Positions 34,475 to 43,202 of a stretch of 64,000 nt of DNA are shown here, in pieces. The notes beneath the pieces were generated by a model. It worked only from the letters and a program-made list of their open reading frames with translations, had not been told where the DNA came from and did not search any database. The stretch's first letter is position 1, and each line of letters starts with the position of its first letter. The translations under genes were made by a program, and so were the position numbers. The DNA comes from G023898405 sp964368985 (GTDB lineage: Bacteria; Myxococcota; UBA727; JABDBI01). The DNA is taken from positions 47,726-111,725 of the forward strand of contig CAYJDW010000001.1 in NCBI GenBank assembly GCA_964368985.1, in the 5' to 3' direction.

Positions 34475-37186
34475 ATGAAAAAACACATCATAGGTTTGCC
34501 ATTATTCGCTTTCTTTATCTTCACGAGCTGCATAAGCCTTAGGCAGGGGGCCAAACTTCATGGAGAGAAAGATCATCCATCCATCCGTCTCACTGAAGAA
34601 GTTGTGCCTAGCCGTTACAACCTCACTTTGTGGGCCAGCCCAGAGAAAGATCAGTTTTCTGGCCAAGTAAGTATAGATTTACACGTTAAGAGCGAACGAA
34701 AAAATATTATTTTGCATGGTCAAAATCTCGATGTTCAATCAGCTGTTTTAAAGAATGGCAATGTTGAATATAAAGGTGTTTATAAGAACTTAAATGAAGA
34801 TGGCTTTGCTATCATTGAATTTGATCAGATAATTAATGCTGGTCCCTATCAGTTAGAAATTAATTATATAGGTCATTACCAAGAAGATCTGATGGGTCTT
34901 TATCGGGTGAAAGAGGGTGGTGAGTCTTATTTATATACTCAGTTTGAACCTCTCTCTGCGCGCAAAATGTTGCCATGCTTTGATGAGCCAAAATTTAAGG
35001 CTCAATTTAAGCTAAAAGTTATAGCCGATACCAAAAATACCGTCATTGCTAACGCGGCCCTTGAGAGCACGGTTATTCAAGGACAAAATACCGTACATAT
35101 TTTCCAAGAAACAAAACCTATTTCAACCTATTTATTGGCACTTGCGGTAGGGCCTTTCGATGTTGTAGAGGGAAAAAATCTTGCGATTAATCAATATCGC
35201 GCCAATGCTATCAATTTTCGGGGTATCGCCACCAAGGGCAAAGGCCATAAATTGGCCATGGCTATGAGGGAAACGCCGCTGATCGTGGAGCGCTTGGAGA
35301 ATTATTTTGGGGTGGCTTATCCATTTGATAAGCTCGATATTTTGGCGGTACCTGATTTTCGGTCGGGCGCTATGGAAAATGTGGGGGCTATCACTTTTCG
35401 TGAATTTTATTTGCTCTTGAATGAAGAGAGCGCCTCTACTGAGCAAAAGCATCTTTTTTATTTGGTGATGGCTCATGAGCTTTCTCACCAATGGTTTGGC
35501 AACACGGTGACCATGGCATGGTGGGATGATATCTGGCTTAATGAAGCTTTTGCTACTTGGATTAGTCATAAAATTATCGATAATTTCAAACCAGAATTTA
35601 AATCAGCCGCGAATTTACTGGAGCAGGCCCATTATGCGATGAAGGAAGATAGTTTGCTGTCAGCTCGAAAAATCCGTGAACCGATTAGATCAACCCACGA
35701 TATTCACAGCGCTTTTGACAGCATTACCTATTCTAAGGGCGGCGGCGTGTTGTCGATGCTTGAAAATTATTTGGGCCCAGAAAAATTTCAAAAAGCCGTA
35801 TCGGATCATATTAAGCGATTTAGTTATGCCACGGCCACGTCGAAGGATTTTTTGGAATCCCTCGCCAAATATGCGGATCCCCTCTTGGTGAAAAGCACTG
35901 AGACTTTTTTAAATCAAACAGGGGTACCGACGGTTGAGCTCTCCTATGGCTGCAAGGAAAATGGCTTCAAAGTGGTGGTGCAGCAAAAACGTTTCGTGCC
36001 TATTGGTTCAAAAGTGGAAGCCGATCGTATCTGGAACATTCCCATGTGTATTGGTTATGAATCAGCTGGATCTCTTAAAAAGCATTGCTTTAATTTAGAT
36101 AAAAAAGTCACGACTTTTGATATAAAGAAAGAATCCTGCCCCGCCTTTGTCACGCCTAACGTCGATGGCCAGGGTTATTATCGTTTCTCTATGAACTTAG
36201 CTGATTGGCAAACCTTGCTGAGCGCCCCAAAAGCTGCGCTGAGTGAAGCTGATCGTTTGGCCATAGCTGATTCATTGGTGGGCGAGCTCGAATCTGGTCG
36301 CCTAGACTTTGCATTTGTGGCCGAGAGCCTGCGAGGGATGCTGAGCATTAACTCCAGCATGCTCAGTCACTATTTTATCGAACTTGTTAAATCGGCGGAA
36401 GGCTTTTGGGTGAGCGCCGAGAATCGTGCCCAACTGATGGAATATGCGAAACTTGCCATTTGGCCCATGCACAAAGAATTGCAAGCATTGAAGGATCCAA
36501 GTGCCGATCAAAAGGTTCTTAAACGCGATATTTTAAGCTTTTTAGCGGATACCCTCAAAGATCCAAGCGCTCGCCAGGAACTAACTACCATGGGAACAGG
36601 TTTTCTCTTGAAGGCTTTTGACCCTAAAAAACCTGAGTTTAAAATTGACGAGAGTCTTCTTGGTGATGCCATTGCTATTGCGCTGCAACATCAAGAAGAT
36701 GCTTACCTTCACGATGTGGTCGGCTTGTTCTCAAAGGAGGATGATACGGTTATTAGAAACAGTTTATTGCGCGGCTTGGCTCATGCACGTGAAGCAACTC
36801 ATGCCGATTTCGTGCGCTCCTTTGCTTTCCTCAACACTTTGCGAAAAAATGAGACCTTGGGCTTATTTTTTAGCCATTTAAGAAACGCTCACAATCAGCC
36901 AGCGACTTGGAATTTTTTCACTTCCCACTTTGACGATTTCGCATCGACGCTGACCAAATCGCAGATGGGCAATCTGCCCTATCTGGCCCAAGGTCTTTGC
37001 AGCGTGGAAAGTGCCGCTCAGGTGAACAAGTTTTTTCAACCGATTATCAGCGAATACGAAGGGGGCCCAAGGACCCTTGCTGAAGTGGTGGAAAGCATTG
37101 AAATTTGCGCCGGCTTAAAGGAGCATGCGAGCGTTTTAACTAATCTCTTCTTTGCGAAGGATGAAGAAGTCGCTGAAAAACCCTAG
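34475..37186 (+). CDS. M1-family aminopeptidase lipoprotein (PepN/ERAP-like)
   Basis: A 903-residue zinc aminopeptidase. The N-terminus is a lipoprotein signal (FFIFTSC, Cys19), so it is exported and lipid-anchored, unlike cytoplasmic E. coli PepN. Catalytic features are all present: GAMENVGAITFRE (exopeptidase motif), HELSHQWFGN (zinc HExxH) and, 18 residues on, WLNEAFATW with the third zinc ligand. The C-terminal half is the ERAP1_C-type helical repeat domain. It would trim peptides N-terminally in the periplasm or at the surface. It lies 48 bases after dnaA on the same strand. Confidence 0.92.
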   Translation: MKKHIIGLPLFAFFIFTSCISLRQGAKLHGEKDHPSIRLTEEVVPSRYNLTLWASPEKDQFSGQVSIDLHVKSERKNIILHGQNLDVQSAVLKNGNVEYKGVYKNLNEDGFAIIEFDQIINAGPYQLEINYIGHYQEDLMGLYRVKEGGESYLYTQFEPLSARKMLPCFDEPKFKAQFKLKVIADTKNTVIANAALESTVIQGQNTVHIFQETKPISTYLLALAVGPFDVVEGKNLAINQYRANAINFRGIATKGKGHKLAMAMRETPLIVERLENYFGVAYPFDKLDILAVPDFRSGAMENVGAITFREFYLLLNEESASTEQKHLFYLVMAHELSHQWFGNTVTMAWWDDIWLNEAFATWISHKIIDNFKPEFKSAANLLEQAHYAMKEDSLLSARKIREPIRSTHDIHSAFDSITYSKGGGVLSMLENYLGPEKFQKAVSDHIKRFSYATATSKDFLESLAKYADPLLVKSTETFLNQTGVPTVELSYGCKENGFKVVVQQKRFVPIGSKVEADRIWNIPMCIGYESAGSLKKHCFNLDKKVTTFDIKKESCPAFVTPNVDGQGYYRFSMNLADWQTLLSAPKAALSEADRLAIADSLVGELESGRLDFAFVAESLRGMLSINSSMLSHYFIELVKSAEGFWVSAENRAQLMEYAKLAIWPMHKELQALKDPSADQKVLKRDILSFLADTLKDPSARQELTTMGTGFLLKAFDPKKPEFKIDESLLGDAIAIALQHQEDAYLHDVVGLFSKEDDTVIRNSLLRGLAHAREATHADFVRSFAFLNTLRKNETLGLFFSHLRNAHNQPATWNFFTSHFDDFASTLTKSQMGNLPYLAQGLCSVESAAQVNKFFQPIISEYEGGPRTLAEVVESIEICAGLKEHASVLTNLFFAKDEEVAEKP

Positions 37187-37202
37187 TCGATTTGCATAAC
37201 AT

Positions 37203-37270
37203 CGTCATTGCGAGCGAAGCGTGGCAAGGGAAGTGGCACTGCCGCTGGATTGCCGCGCTACGGTCGCAAT
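37203..37270. repeat. Family A palindromic repeat (copy A4)
   Basis: Left arm CGTCATTGCGAGCGAAGCGT (37203-37222) and near-inverse right arm (37247-37270) with a few mismatches. It starts 16 bases past the stop of the aminopeptidase gene. Confidence 0.82.
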
Positions 37271-37360
37271 GGCGACGAGTTAAAGAAATATTTTACAGCC
37301 TTTTAATAGGAAACAATGCCACAATACTACACATAAAAACAATGTTTTTAGGAGCCTTTT

Positions 37361-38380
37361 ATGTGTCGTTACATATTGTTGATTCTCCTTGCTTTGGGTT
37401 TCAATCTAGAGGTTTTGGCCGCATCTTATGGGCCTATTCACGTCCAACAAATAAGAAGAAATATATTCTCGGGCGGAACCGATGGGCAATGCTATCACAC
37501 GGTTGATGTGACGGCTTATTGCCATGATCTCTTGTGTATATTTTGGGAAAAAAGCGGCAGCAATAGCACGCTCGATTCTACGAAGGCTTTAAAGGCACTT
37601 AATATTCTGCAAAGATATATTGATTTTGGCACTGCCATCATGAACTACAAACCGCTTCCTTTGGCGGGCCATGAATTCACCGGTACCGATGGCAAGAAAC
37701 GCTCCTGGACGATCGATATGGCCAACTATTTATGTGATGGCTATGGTGGCGCATCTTATAACGGAAAAGCTTGGAATGGCCTTACTAAACCGCAATTTAT
37801 GGGACTCTATAATTCAGTCAACAATAGCAAACCCACCGTCGATCAAGTTTTCTTCTATGAAATGGGCCGATCGATGTATGACCTGAAACTTGATGAGATC
37901 CTCGACTGGCAAATGGAAGATGCAAGTAAGTGGGGTTATTGGACCTTAGGTTTTAATGGCGCCATGACGGTGCTGGCACCAGAGGCCCTAAATCTCGAGA
38001 TGAATTATTTTGGTACTAATACGGCTAAGTTTCGCGCGGATCGACTCAAAGACATTAATACCTATATAAATAATACGCGTTATAACTTTGATAACGCCTG
38101 GTCAGTATGGTTGCTGCCTTGGGCACAAAATCAGAGCATCAACGATATGATGTCGGGGCTCTTGATTCTCATGAGCGATAAATTTGGTGGGCGAGCCTAT
38201 TTATCCGAGCTTTTTAAACAGCTTAAACTGCAACCAACCACGCCATTAAAGACTGATCGAAAGCTTCGTGCTAAAAATTTATATAATGCGGCTAAGTTGG
38301 CTGCGAGAAGAACTGGCCGTAGTCAAAAAGAGATTGAGGATTTCTTCAAAAAAACGCTGCGTTGGACTTTTTTGTCTTAG
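37361..38380 (+). CDS. Exported protein of unknown function
   Basis: I do not recognise the family. The 339-residue product has a signal peptide (MCRYILLILLALGFNLEVLA) and AGGAG at good distance from ATG 37361. The mature part has four cysteines in the N-terminal third (GQCYHTVDVTAYCHDLLCIF, YLCDGYGG) that may form disulfides. The segment VFFYEMGRSMYDLKLDE sits where a degenerate HExxH zincin helix might be (Tyr for the first His, Arg for the second), but the match is too weak to call. The tail is basic and helical. Confidence 0.6.
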   Translation: MCRYILLILLALGFNLEVLAASYGPIHVQQIRRNIFSGGTDGQCYHTVDVTAYCHDLLCIFWEKSGSNSTLDSTKALKALNILQRYIDFGTAIMNYKPLPLAGHEFTGTDGKKRSWTIDMANYLCDGYGGASYNGKAWNGLTKPQFMGLYNSVNNSKPTVDQVFFYEMGRSMYDLKLDEILDWQMEDASKWGYWTLGFNGAMTVLAPEALNLEMNYFGTNTAKFRADRLKDINTYINNTRYNFDNAWSVWLLPWAQNQSINDMMSGLLILMSDKFGGRAYLSELFKQLKLQPTTPLKTDRKLRAKNLYNAAKLAARRTGRSQKEIEDFFKKTLRWTFLS

Positions 38381-38390
38381 TCCGCCCATT

Positions 38391-38424
38391 CGTCATTGCG
38401 AACCGCGCTACGCTCGCAATGACG
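38391..38424. repeat. Family A short hairpin (copy A5)
   Basis: Arms CGTCATTGCGA (38391-38401) and TCGCAATGACG (38414-38424) surround a 12-base loop. It starts 10 bases after the stop of the preceding gene, and looks like a deletion derivative of the longer family A elements. Confidence 0.8.
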
Positions 38425-38444
38425 ATTATGCACAAGTAGTGATC

Positions 38445-38933
38445 TTATAATCCGGTCACCGAGCAAACAAAATTTTCAAATACGAGGCTATTTTCAATTT
38501 GCGTATCAGGAAATGCATCCTTGCCGGCGGCATATTTCAAATCTAGGAGACTAAAATTGCCCTGCGCATTTTTCTTCATGTTCAAAACAAAGTTTGCATA
38601 AGTATGAACGCGAAGGACCTCGCTCATATTGGCATCTATTTTTAAATTTTGCTCGCCGTGCATTCCACCGCTATACCTTTCAATTTTAAGAGTCGTAGAC
38701 GAATAGATGCCAAAGACGCTGTCTATGCCCACAATATCAGCCTCGGCCATTTCATTTGTCTTGAAAAAAAGCACAGCGTCATTTTTTTCGGGGCTCAACG
38801 CCACCACTAATTTGGTAGTCGGGCTAGGGCTATCATCATGGCAATCGATGACGATGGGGAAATCGTTCATCAGCCCTGCATGGCCCATGAGGGAAAAGCT
38901 AAGGCACACAAAAATTTTGATAATTTTAAACAT
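38445..38933 (-). CDS. Secreted protein, paralogue of 39951-40442
   Basis: A 162-residue protein of unrecognised family with a signal peptide ending LMGHAG. It aligns along its whole length with the product of 39951-40442. Shared features are FPIVxDC near the mature start, KLxVxLSPxKNxAxL, KTxxMxEA, EVLxxxTYxNFxL, YAxGK and a C-terminal VCSxxGL. The two conserved cysteines probably form one disulfide. It is divergent from the LysR gene across 90 bases, the usual arrangement for LysR targets. The upstream motif at 38949 is shared with the paralogue. Confidence 0.68.
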   Translation of the reverse strand: MFKIIKIFVCLSFSLMGHAGLMNDFPIVIDCHDDSPSPTTKLVVALSPEKNDAVLFFKTNEMAEADIVGIDSVFGIYSSTTLKIERYSGGMHGEQNLKIDANMSEVLRVHTYANFVLNMKKNAQGNFSLLDLKYAAGKDAFPDTQIENSLVFENFVCSVTGL

Positions 38934-38948
38934 TAATCGCTCCGTTGG

Positions 38949-38968
38949 TTGTTCACTTCTTTGGTGGG
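38949..38968 (-). promoter_or_regulatory. Conserved upstream motif, paralogue copy 1
   Basis: Read on the minus strand: CCCACCAA, six bases, GAACAA, ending 15 bases before the start codon at 38933. The same motif with a five-base spacer sits at the same distance from the paralogue at 40442. It may be a regulator site, or a relic of duplication. Confidence 0.35.
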
Positions 38969-39023
38969 CCCAGGAGCGAGATGTGTGCCATGACTTGTTT
39001 TAATAGAGCTATCGGAAAAACTA

Positions 39024-39929
39024 ATGGAACTTGAACTAGACTCCCTTGGCTTAAGTGCTTTCTTGGCCCTCTGCGGCGCCAAGAACTTTAGCCGTGCCGC
39101 GTCAAGCTTACATATTAGCCAATCGGCGCTGTCTCAACGAATTCGTCGCTTTGAAGAAAGCATGGGCAGCATTTTAGTATATCGAGGCACGCCAAGTTTT
39201 TCCCTCACCACCGCTGGCATGGAGGTACTTTCCTATGGCAGACGAAAAAAAGCTTTGCTCGATGACCTACGGTGCAAATTAAACAGCGCCCGCGGCCCTC
39301 TATCTGGTACGCTTCGTCTAGGGGCATTTAGTTCAGTTCTGCGCTCCGTCATCATGCCGGCACTCAGCGAACTTTTTCGTACTCATTCCGGTATGAGAGC
39401 AGAGTATTTTTCAAAAGAAGTTTTTGAACTTCCCGATATGTTGCTGCGGGGAGTTATTGATATCGCGGTGATAAATTATGAACTCACCGATCCCCATATC
39501 GTTAAAATTCACCTTTTTGACGAAGAAAACGTGCTGATTGAGCCCTCGGAATTCATAGCGCCTGATGTTTATCTCGATCACGATCCTCAAGATCAAACAA
39601 CTTTCAATTTCTTCAAAACTCAGGGTTTGTCTCACCAGCGTCTCGAAAGAAGTTTTTGCGATGATATTTATGGAATTCTCGACGGCGTACGCCTTGGGAT
39701 GGGCCGCGCAGTGGCGCCGATTCATTTAGTGCGTCAAAGTTGTGGCATTCGCGTGGTTCCCGATCTGCAAGTAGTCAAGAGCCCGGTATTTGCTCATTTA
39801 AGCCCTCACTACGGGGAGAGCTATTTTATCGAACAGATAATGGCGAAGCTTAAGGACTCTTGTCCCCCTTATCTCGAGGGACGGGTGAAAAGTGCAAAAA
39901 TCGCCAGGTCTACACAAGGCTCGCCGTGA
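39024..39929 (+). CDS. LysR-family transcriptional regulator
   Basis: A 301-residue regulator with N-terminal winged helix-turn-helix: LGLSAFLALCGAKNFSRAAS and SSLHISQSALSQRIRRFEE, then the linker helix and a periplasmic-binding-protein-like co-inducer domain (GPLSGTLRLGAFSSV onward). Its effector is unknown. The gene diverges from one small secreted-protein gene and converges with its paralogue, which makes those two its most likely targets. Length and layout are normal for the family. Confidence 0.9.
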   Translation: MELELDSLGLSAFLALCGAKNFSRAASSLHISQSALSQRIRRFEESMGSILVYRGTPSFSLTTAGMEVLSYGRRKKALLDDLRCKLNSARGPLSGTLRLGAFSSVLRSVIMPALSELFRTHSGMRAEYFSKEVFELPDMLLRGVIDIAVINYELTDPHIVKIHLFDEENVLIEPSEFIAPDVYLDHDPQDQTTFNFFKTQGLSHQRLERSFCDDIYGILDGVRLGMGRAVAPIHLVRQSCGIRVVPDLQVVKSPVFAHLSPHYGESYFIEQIMAKLKDSCPPYLEGRVKSAKIARSTQGSP

Positions 39930-39950
39930 CGATTCATGCTTTTTAAAATC

Positions 39951-40442
39951 CTAAAGCCCTTCTGTCGAGCACACGAGATTATCAAAATTCACGCGGTTTT
40001 CCACGTTGCCTCCGCTCTGTGCGACTTTACCGGTGGCATAATAAAGCTGTTTGGCTTTAAATTTGCCTTCATCTTGGTTTTCTAAAGCCAAGGAAAAATT
40101 GGTATAGGTGGAAGTTTCCAAGACTTCAGTCATATGCCCGGAGATGCTTAATCCTTGTTTGTCGCCCAAGCGGTTATTTTTATAGCTTTCAATGGCAACG
40201 GAAGCAAAAGAATAAGGTCCCGACGCATTTTCGGTTCCGATGACGACCGCCTCCACCATATTTCTTGTTTTATAAGAAAGTCGCGCTTTATTTTTAGCAG
40301 GACTCAGCTCAACTTTTAGTTGGGTATGGAGGTTTCCTCCCTGATCTTCACAATCGAAAACAATGGGAAAATCGCTCGCGGATGCCTGATGCCCCATCAG
40401 GGAAAAAGTAAAAAAGGTTAGGATTTTACAGGATTTGAACAT
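39951..40442 (-). CDS. Secreted protein, paralogue of 38445-38933
   Basis: A 163-residue protein with signal peptide MFKSCKILTFFTFSLMGHQASA. It is the same length as the product of 38445-38933 and shares the pattern of two cysteines (FDCED near the mature start, VCSTEGL at the end). AGGAG precedes the ATG at 40442. The two are local duplicates on the same strand with the LysR gene between them. No function can be assigned. The sequence suggests a single beta-rich domain. Confidence 0.68.
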   Translation of the reverse strand: MFKSCKILTFFTFSLMGHQASASDFPIVFDCEDQGGNLHTQLKVELSPAKNKARLSYKTRNMVEAVVIGTENASGPYSFASVAIESYKNNRLGDKQGLSISGHMTEVLETSTYTNFSLALENQDEGKFKAKQLYYATGKVAQSGGNVENRVNFDNLVCSTEGL

Positions 40443-40457
40443 ATTTTTCTCCTTTAT

Positions 40458-40476
40458 TTGTTCTTAGATTGGTGGG
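40458..40476 (-). promoter_or_regulatory. Conserved upstream motif, paralogue copy 2
   Basis: On the minus strand, CCCACCAA, five bases, GAACAA, 15 bases before the start codon at 40442. It mirrors 38949-38968, while the flanks beyond it differ. Confidence 0.35.
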
Positions 40477-40688
40477 AGCATCGGCTGATTTTGTGTCGTC
40501 TATGTTTATTGATAAAAATCAAGCGATATGAAAGGGAATGAACACAGTAATGATTGTGAACTAGCTGTTTTTGATCAAATATACATGTTATAGGTGTTTA
40601 TTTGAGAACCTACTTAGTGAAAATAACCGCGCTTACGAGCTTAGCTCCCCTAATATTTTTTGCGCAGTTATTGTGTTGAGGATTAACC

Positions 40689-41504
40689 GTGACCATAGTG
40701 CAGGCCATTTTTTTAGGGATTATTCAGGGTTTGACTGAATATATACCCGTATCATCGAGTGCCCATCTGGTGTTGGTTCCAAAACTCTTAGGTTGGCAAT
40801 TTTCCCCTAAAGAATCTTTTATTTTTGATGTTTTGGTACAGCTGGGTACTTTGCTTGGGGTTTTGATTTATTTTTCCGCCGCTATTCGTCAAGTTTGTGT
40901 GGCAGTACTTCAAGGACTGATTGCTCGCGATCCGTGGTCAAATCCTGATTCGCGCCTTGGTTGGTTGGTGGTCTTGGCGACAGTACCGGCGGCCCTCATC
41001 GGCCTTCTCTTTAAAGATCAGTTGGCGCTTTATTTTTCATCGCCCACTGCTGCTTGTTATTGCCTGATCTTCACGGGATTGATGATGATCGCCGCAGAAA
41101 AACTGAGTAAAAGATTTGATCGGGGCATGAACCAATTTGATGCCATCTCCATTGGTTTTGCGCAAAGTTTAGCCTTATTGCCAGGCGTGAGCCGCTCAGG
41201 CTCCACCATTGCTGCCGGCATGGCCTGCGGCTTTTCTCGCACCGAAGCCGCACGATTTTCATTCTTAATGTCGATTCCGGTGATGGTGGGGGCGTCATTG
41301 ATCGCATCGATAGATTTATTGAATGATGCGGAATTATTAGCCCAAATGGCTATGCCTCTCGCCGCCGGATTTTTAGCAGCGGCCTTAAGCGGTTACCTCG
41401 TGATTCGCTGGTTCATGGCCTTTCTCGGCACACACCGCTTGTTCTTATTTTCCTGCTATTGCATCGTGGTCGGTGTATCAGGGGCGGTATTTTTTAGCTC
41501 CTAA
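40689..41504 (+). CDS. uppP: Undecaprenyl-diphosphate phosphatase
   Basis: An inner-membrane phosphatase that regenerates the undecaprenyl-phosphate carrier for peptidoglycan synthesis (BacA/UppP; overproduction gives bacitracin resistance). The two conserved signatures are present: QGLTEYIPVSSSAHLVLVP near the N-terminus and PGVSRSGSTIAAGM in the second half, contributing the catalytic Glu, His and Ser/Arg residues. The 271-residue length and about eight membrane helices fit the family. The start has GAGGA about eight bases upstream. Confidence 0.95.
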   Translation: MTIVQAIFLGIIQGLTEYIPVSSSAHLVLVPKLLGWQFSPKESFIFDVLVQLGTLLGVLIYFSAAIRQVCVAVLQGLIARDPWSNPDSRLGWLVVLATVPAALIGLLFKDQLALYFSSPTAACYCLIFTGLMMIAAEKLSKRFDRGMNQFDAISIGFAQSLALLPGVSRSGSTIAAGMACGFSRTEAARFSFLMSIPVMVGASLIASIDLLNDAELLAQMAMPLAAGFLAAALSGYLVIRWFMAFLGTHRLFLFSCYCIVVGVSGAVFFSS

Positions 41505-41514
41505 GGGAAAATTA

Positions 41515-41790
41515 ATGACAAGTAAAAAAGGCCAGTGTCCGGTGAGTTTTTTGTGGCGTGGCCGGGGCATAGGAACGTTGCTGATGAAATCCAGCATTGC
41601 CGTGGGTTTTTTGGGTTGGCTGCTGAGCCTTTTCCTTGAGTTGAACCATTACCAACTTTTTTCTAAGCGACAGCTTTTTTGGCTAGTACTTATCTCTTGG
41701 TGCGCCGGGAAATTTATGAGCCTGATTTACAAACAGTGGTGCCCAGAAGAGGACTCGAACCTCCACGAAGAAAACTTCACTAGGACCTGA
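41515..41790 (+). CDS. Possible small membrane protein overlapping tRNA-Leu
   Basis: ATG at 41515 follows the uppP stop by ten bases and has AAGGG at good distance. The 91-residue product has two hydrophobic segments (SSIAVGFLGWLLSLFLELNH and FWLVLISWCAGKFMSLIY). Its last 18 codons run antisense across tRNA-Leu, so that end is not under protein selection. It may be a genuine small membrane protein whose stop was lost, or chance. No homologue is recognised. Confidence 0.38.
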   Translation: MTSKKGQCPVSFLWRGRGIGTLLMKSSIAVGFLGWLLSLFLELNHYQLFSKRQLFWLVLISWCAGKFMSLIYKQWCPEEDSNLHEENFTRT

Positions 41791-41823
41791 ACCTAGCGCG
41801 TCTACCAATTCCGCCATCTGGGC
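41737..41823 (-). tRNA. tRNA-Leu (CAG)
   Basis: On the minus strand it starts GCCCAGATGGCGGAATTGG, has anticodon CAG in the loop TTCAGGT, a long variable arm typical of leucine tRNAs, T-arm GGTTCGAGTCC and an encoded CCA. The length is 87 bases. Confidence 0.97.
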
Positions 41824-41951
41824 ATAATTTCCGTTGGTAATTTTTATTTAGTGGCTAGCGCCTGGTTGGTCAAGGCCGTGACGCCATACTTGACGGCAGA
41901 TTTCTTAAGATGCATGGTCTCTTGGCAGTGAAGGCTTAGGAGTTGAGAGTT

Positions 41952-43202
41952 TTGTTTAAACAAAAATTATTTTCATGTTCGATGGGTGTTTTGATTATCA
42001 TCCTCAGTAACATTAGTTGTACTTCTCAACCAGTGGCAATTCCTCCTGGCGAACAAGTTATGCCATATCCTTTTTTCATGGCTCTCAAGAACGATTTGCT
42101 GCTGATTAATTCCGCCAACACGGATGGTCGCTTTAGTCATGGACGAATGGTCGGTATAAATACTCTCGAGCTCGATAAAGCCCTCAAAGGAAATGGTGCG
42201 AAAACCCCGATCCCGTGGAGCTCGGTGGTCACCTCAAACACCATGATCCCCAATGCTGCGGGAATGATGTCTTTGGATGGAGACCTGGTATTTGCGAGCA
42301 GCGCGAATAATCGATTATATAAAGTGCCCATGAGTGAAAGTGGTTTTGTATGTAATAATCCCGGCCAGTCGGTTGAGCAATGCCAAGAGGCCCTTTCGCT
42401 TTCACTAAGTGAGCTTGATCCTTTAGCGGTTCAGGTTATTTCAAACGGTGCTGAAGAGATTGTGGCGGTGTCCTATTGGTCTTCTCCTCGGATCGATATT
42501 ATTTCCCATTCAAAAAGCTCACCCATGAAGGTCCTCAAACATTTTGATGCGGCAGATTTTATTAAGAGTAAAACCTCGGCGAAAATTTCTTCAGACGAAA
42601 TCGTGGTCACAAAAAAAATCCAAGTAGAGAATGGTCTGGTTTACTTTTTGCTTGAGCGAATTTCAAATGACGTGGTTTCCCGCTCTGCTTTAAAAGGCGC
42701 TTACCTGGTGGCCATTAGTCCCGCGGACTTGCTCAAGTTTGATTCAATTCCGGAATCGGCTATTAAGCTTTACAATCTAAAAGATAATTATTTTATAGCT
42801 GGTGTTCACGATATGTTTGTAGATGGGACTAATGAAATAGCTTATATATTAGGCCGTAGTCCAGAGGCGCTTTTTAAAATCAATCTTAAAACCAGTGTAT
42901 TAATGGACACTGCTACAGCCTGCATGTCAGCCTCTTCCTTGGCTGTCTCAAAGGCCAATAATCGCATAATAATGCCATGTTTTAAAGACAACCGAGTTGC
43001 TTCATTTACCATGTCGCCGCTGGCCCTGGATACTACTTCAGCTATTCACGGACAAGGACCAATTTATGCAGTAATTGATGAAAGAAAAAAATATATTTAT
43101 GTGTCTTTTTTTAACGATGGCAAAGTGGCTATTTTTGACGAAGAGTTAAAATATCTTGGCCATGTTTTTGAACCAGTTTCCGCTAATGGTATGGGCTCTT
43201 AA
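41952..43202 (+). CDS. Propeller-like lipoprotein 1
   Basis: A lipoprotein of unrecognised family. The signal peptide ends ILSNISC. Four or more blade-like repeats follow the pattern of 'hydrophobic strand, turn, VAVS/LYKV' (DLVFASSANNRLYKVP, EIAYILGRSPEALFKINL, KYIYVSFFNDGKVAIFD), as in YVTN or NHL propellers. I chose TTG at 41952, nine bases after AGGAG; another TTG at 41943 touches the site. The stop overlaps the next gene's start in TAATG, so the two are translationally coupled. Confidence 0.7.
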   Translation: MFKQKLFSCSMGVLIIILSNISCTSQPVAIPPGEQVMPYPFFMALKNDLLLINSANTDGRFSHGRMVGINTLELDKALKGNGAKTPIPWSSVVTSNTMIPNAAGMMSLDGDLVFASSANNRLYKVPMSESGFVCNNPGQSVEQCQEALSLSLSELDPLAVQVISNGAEEIVAVSYWSSPRIDIISHSKSSPMKVLKHFDAADFIKSKTSAKISSDEIVVTKKIQVENGLVYFLLERISNDVVSRSALKGAYLVAISPADLLKFDSIPESAIKLYNLKDNYFIAGVHDMFVDGTNEIAYILGRSPEALFKINLKTSVLMDTATACMSASSLAVSKANNRIIMPCFKDNRVASFTMSPLALDTTSAIHGQGPIYAVIDERKKYIYVSFFNDGKVAIFDEELKYLGHVFEPVSANGMGS

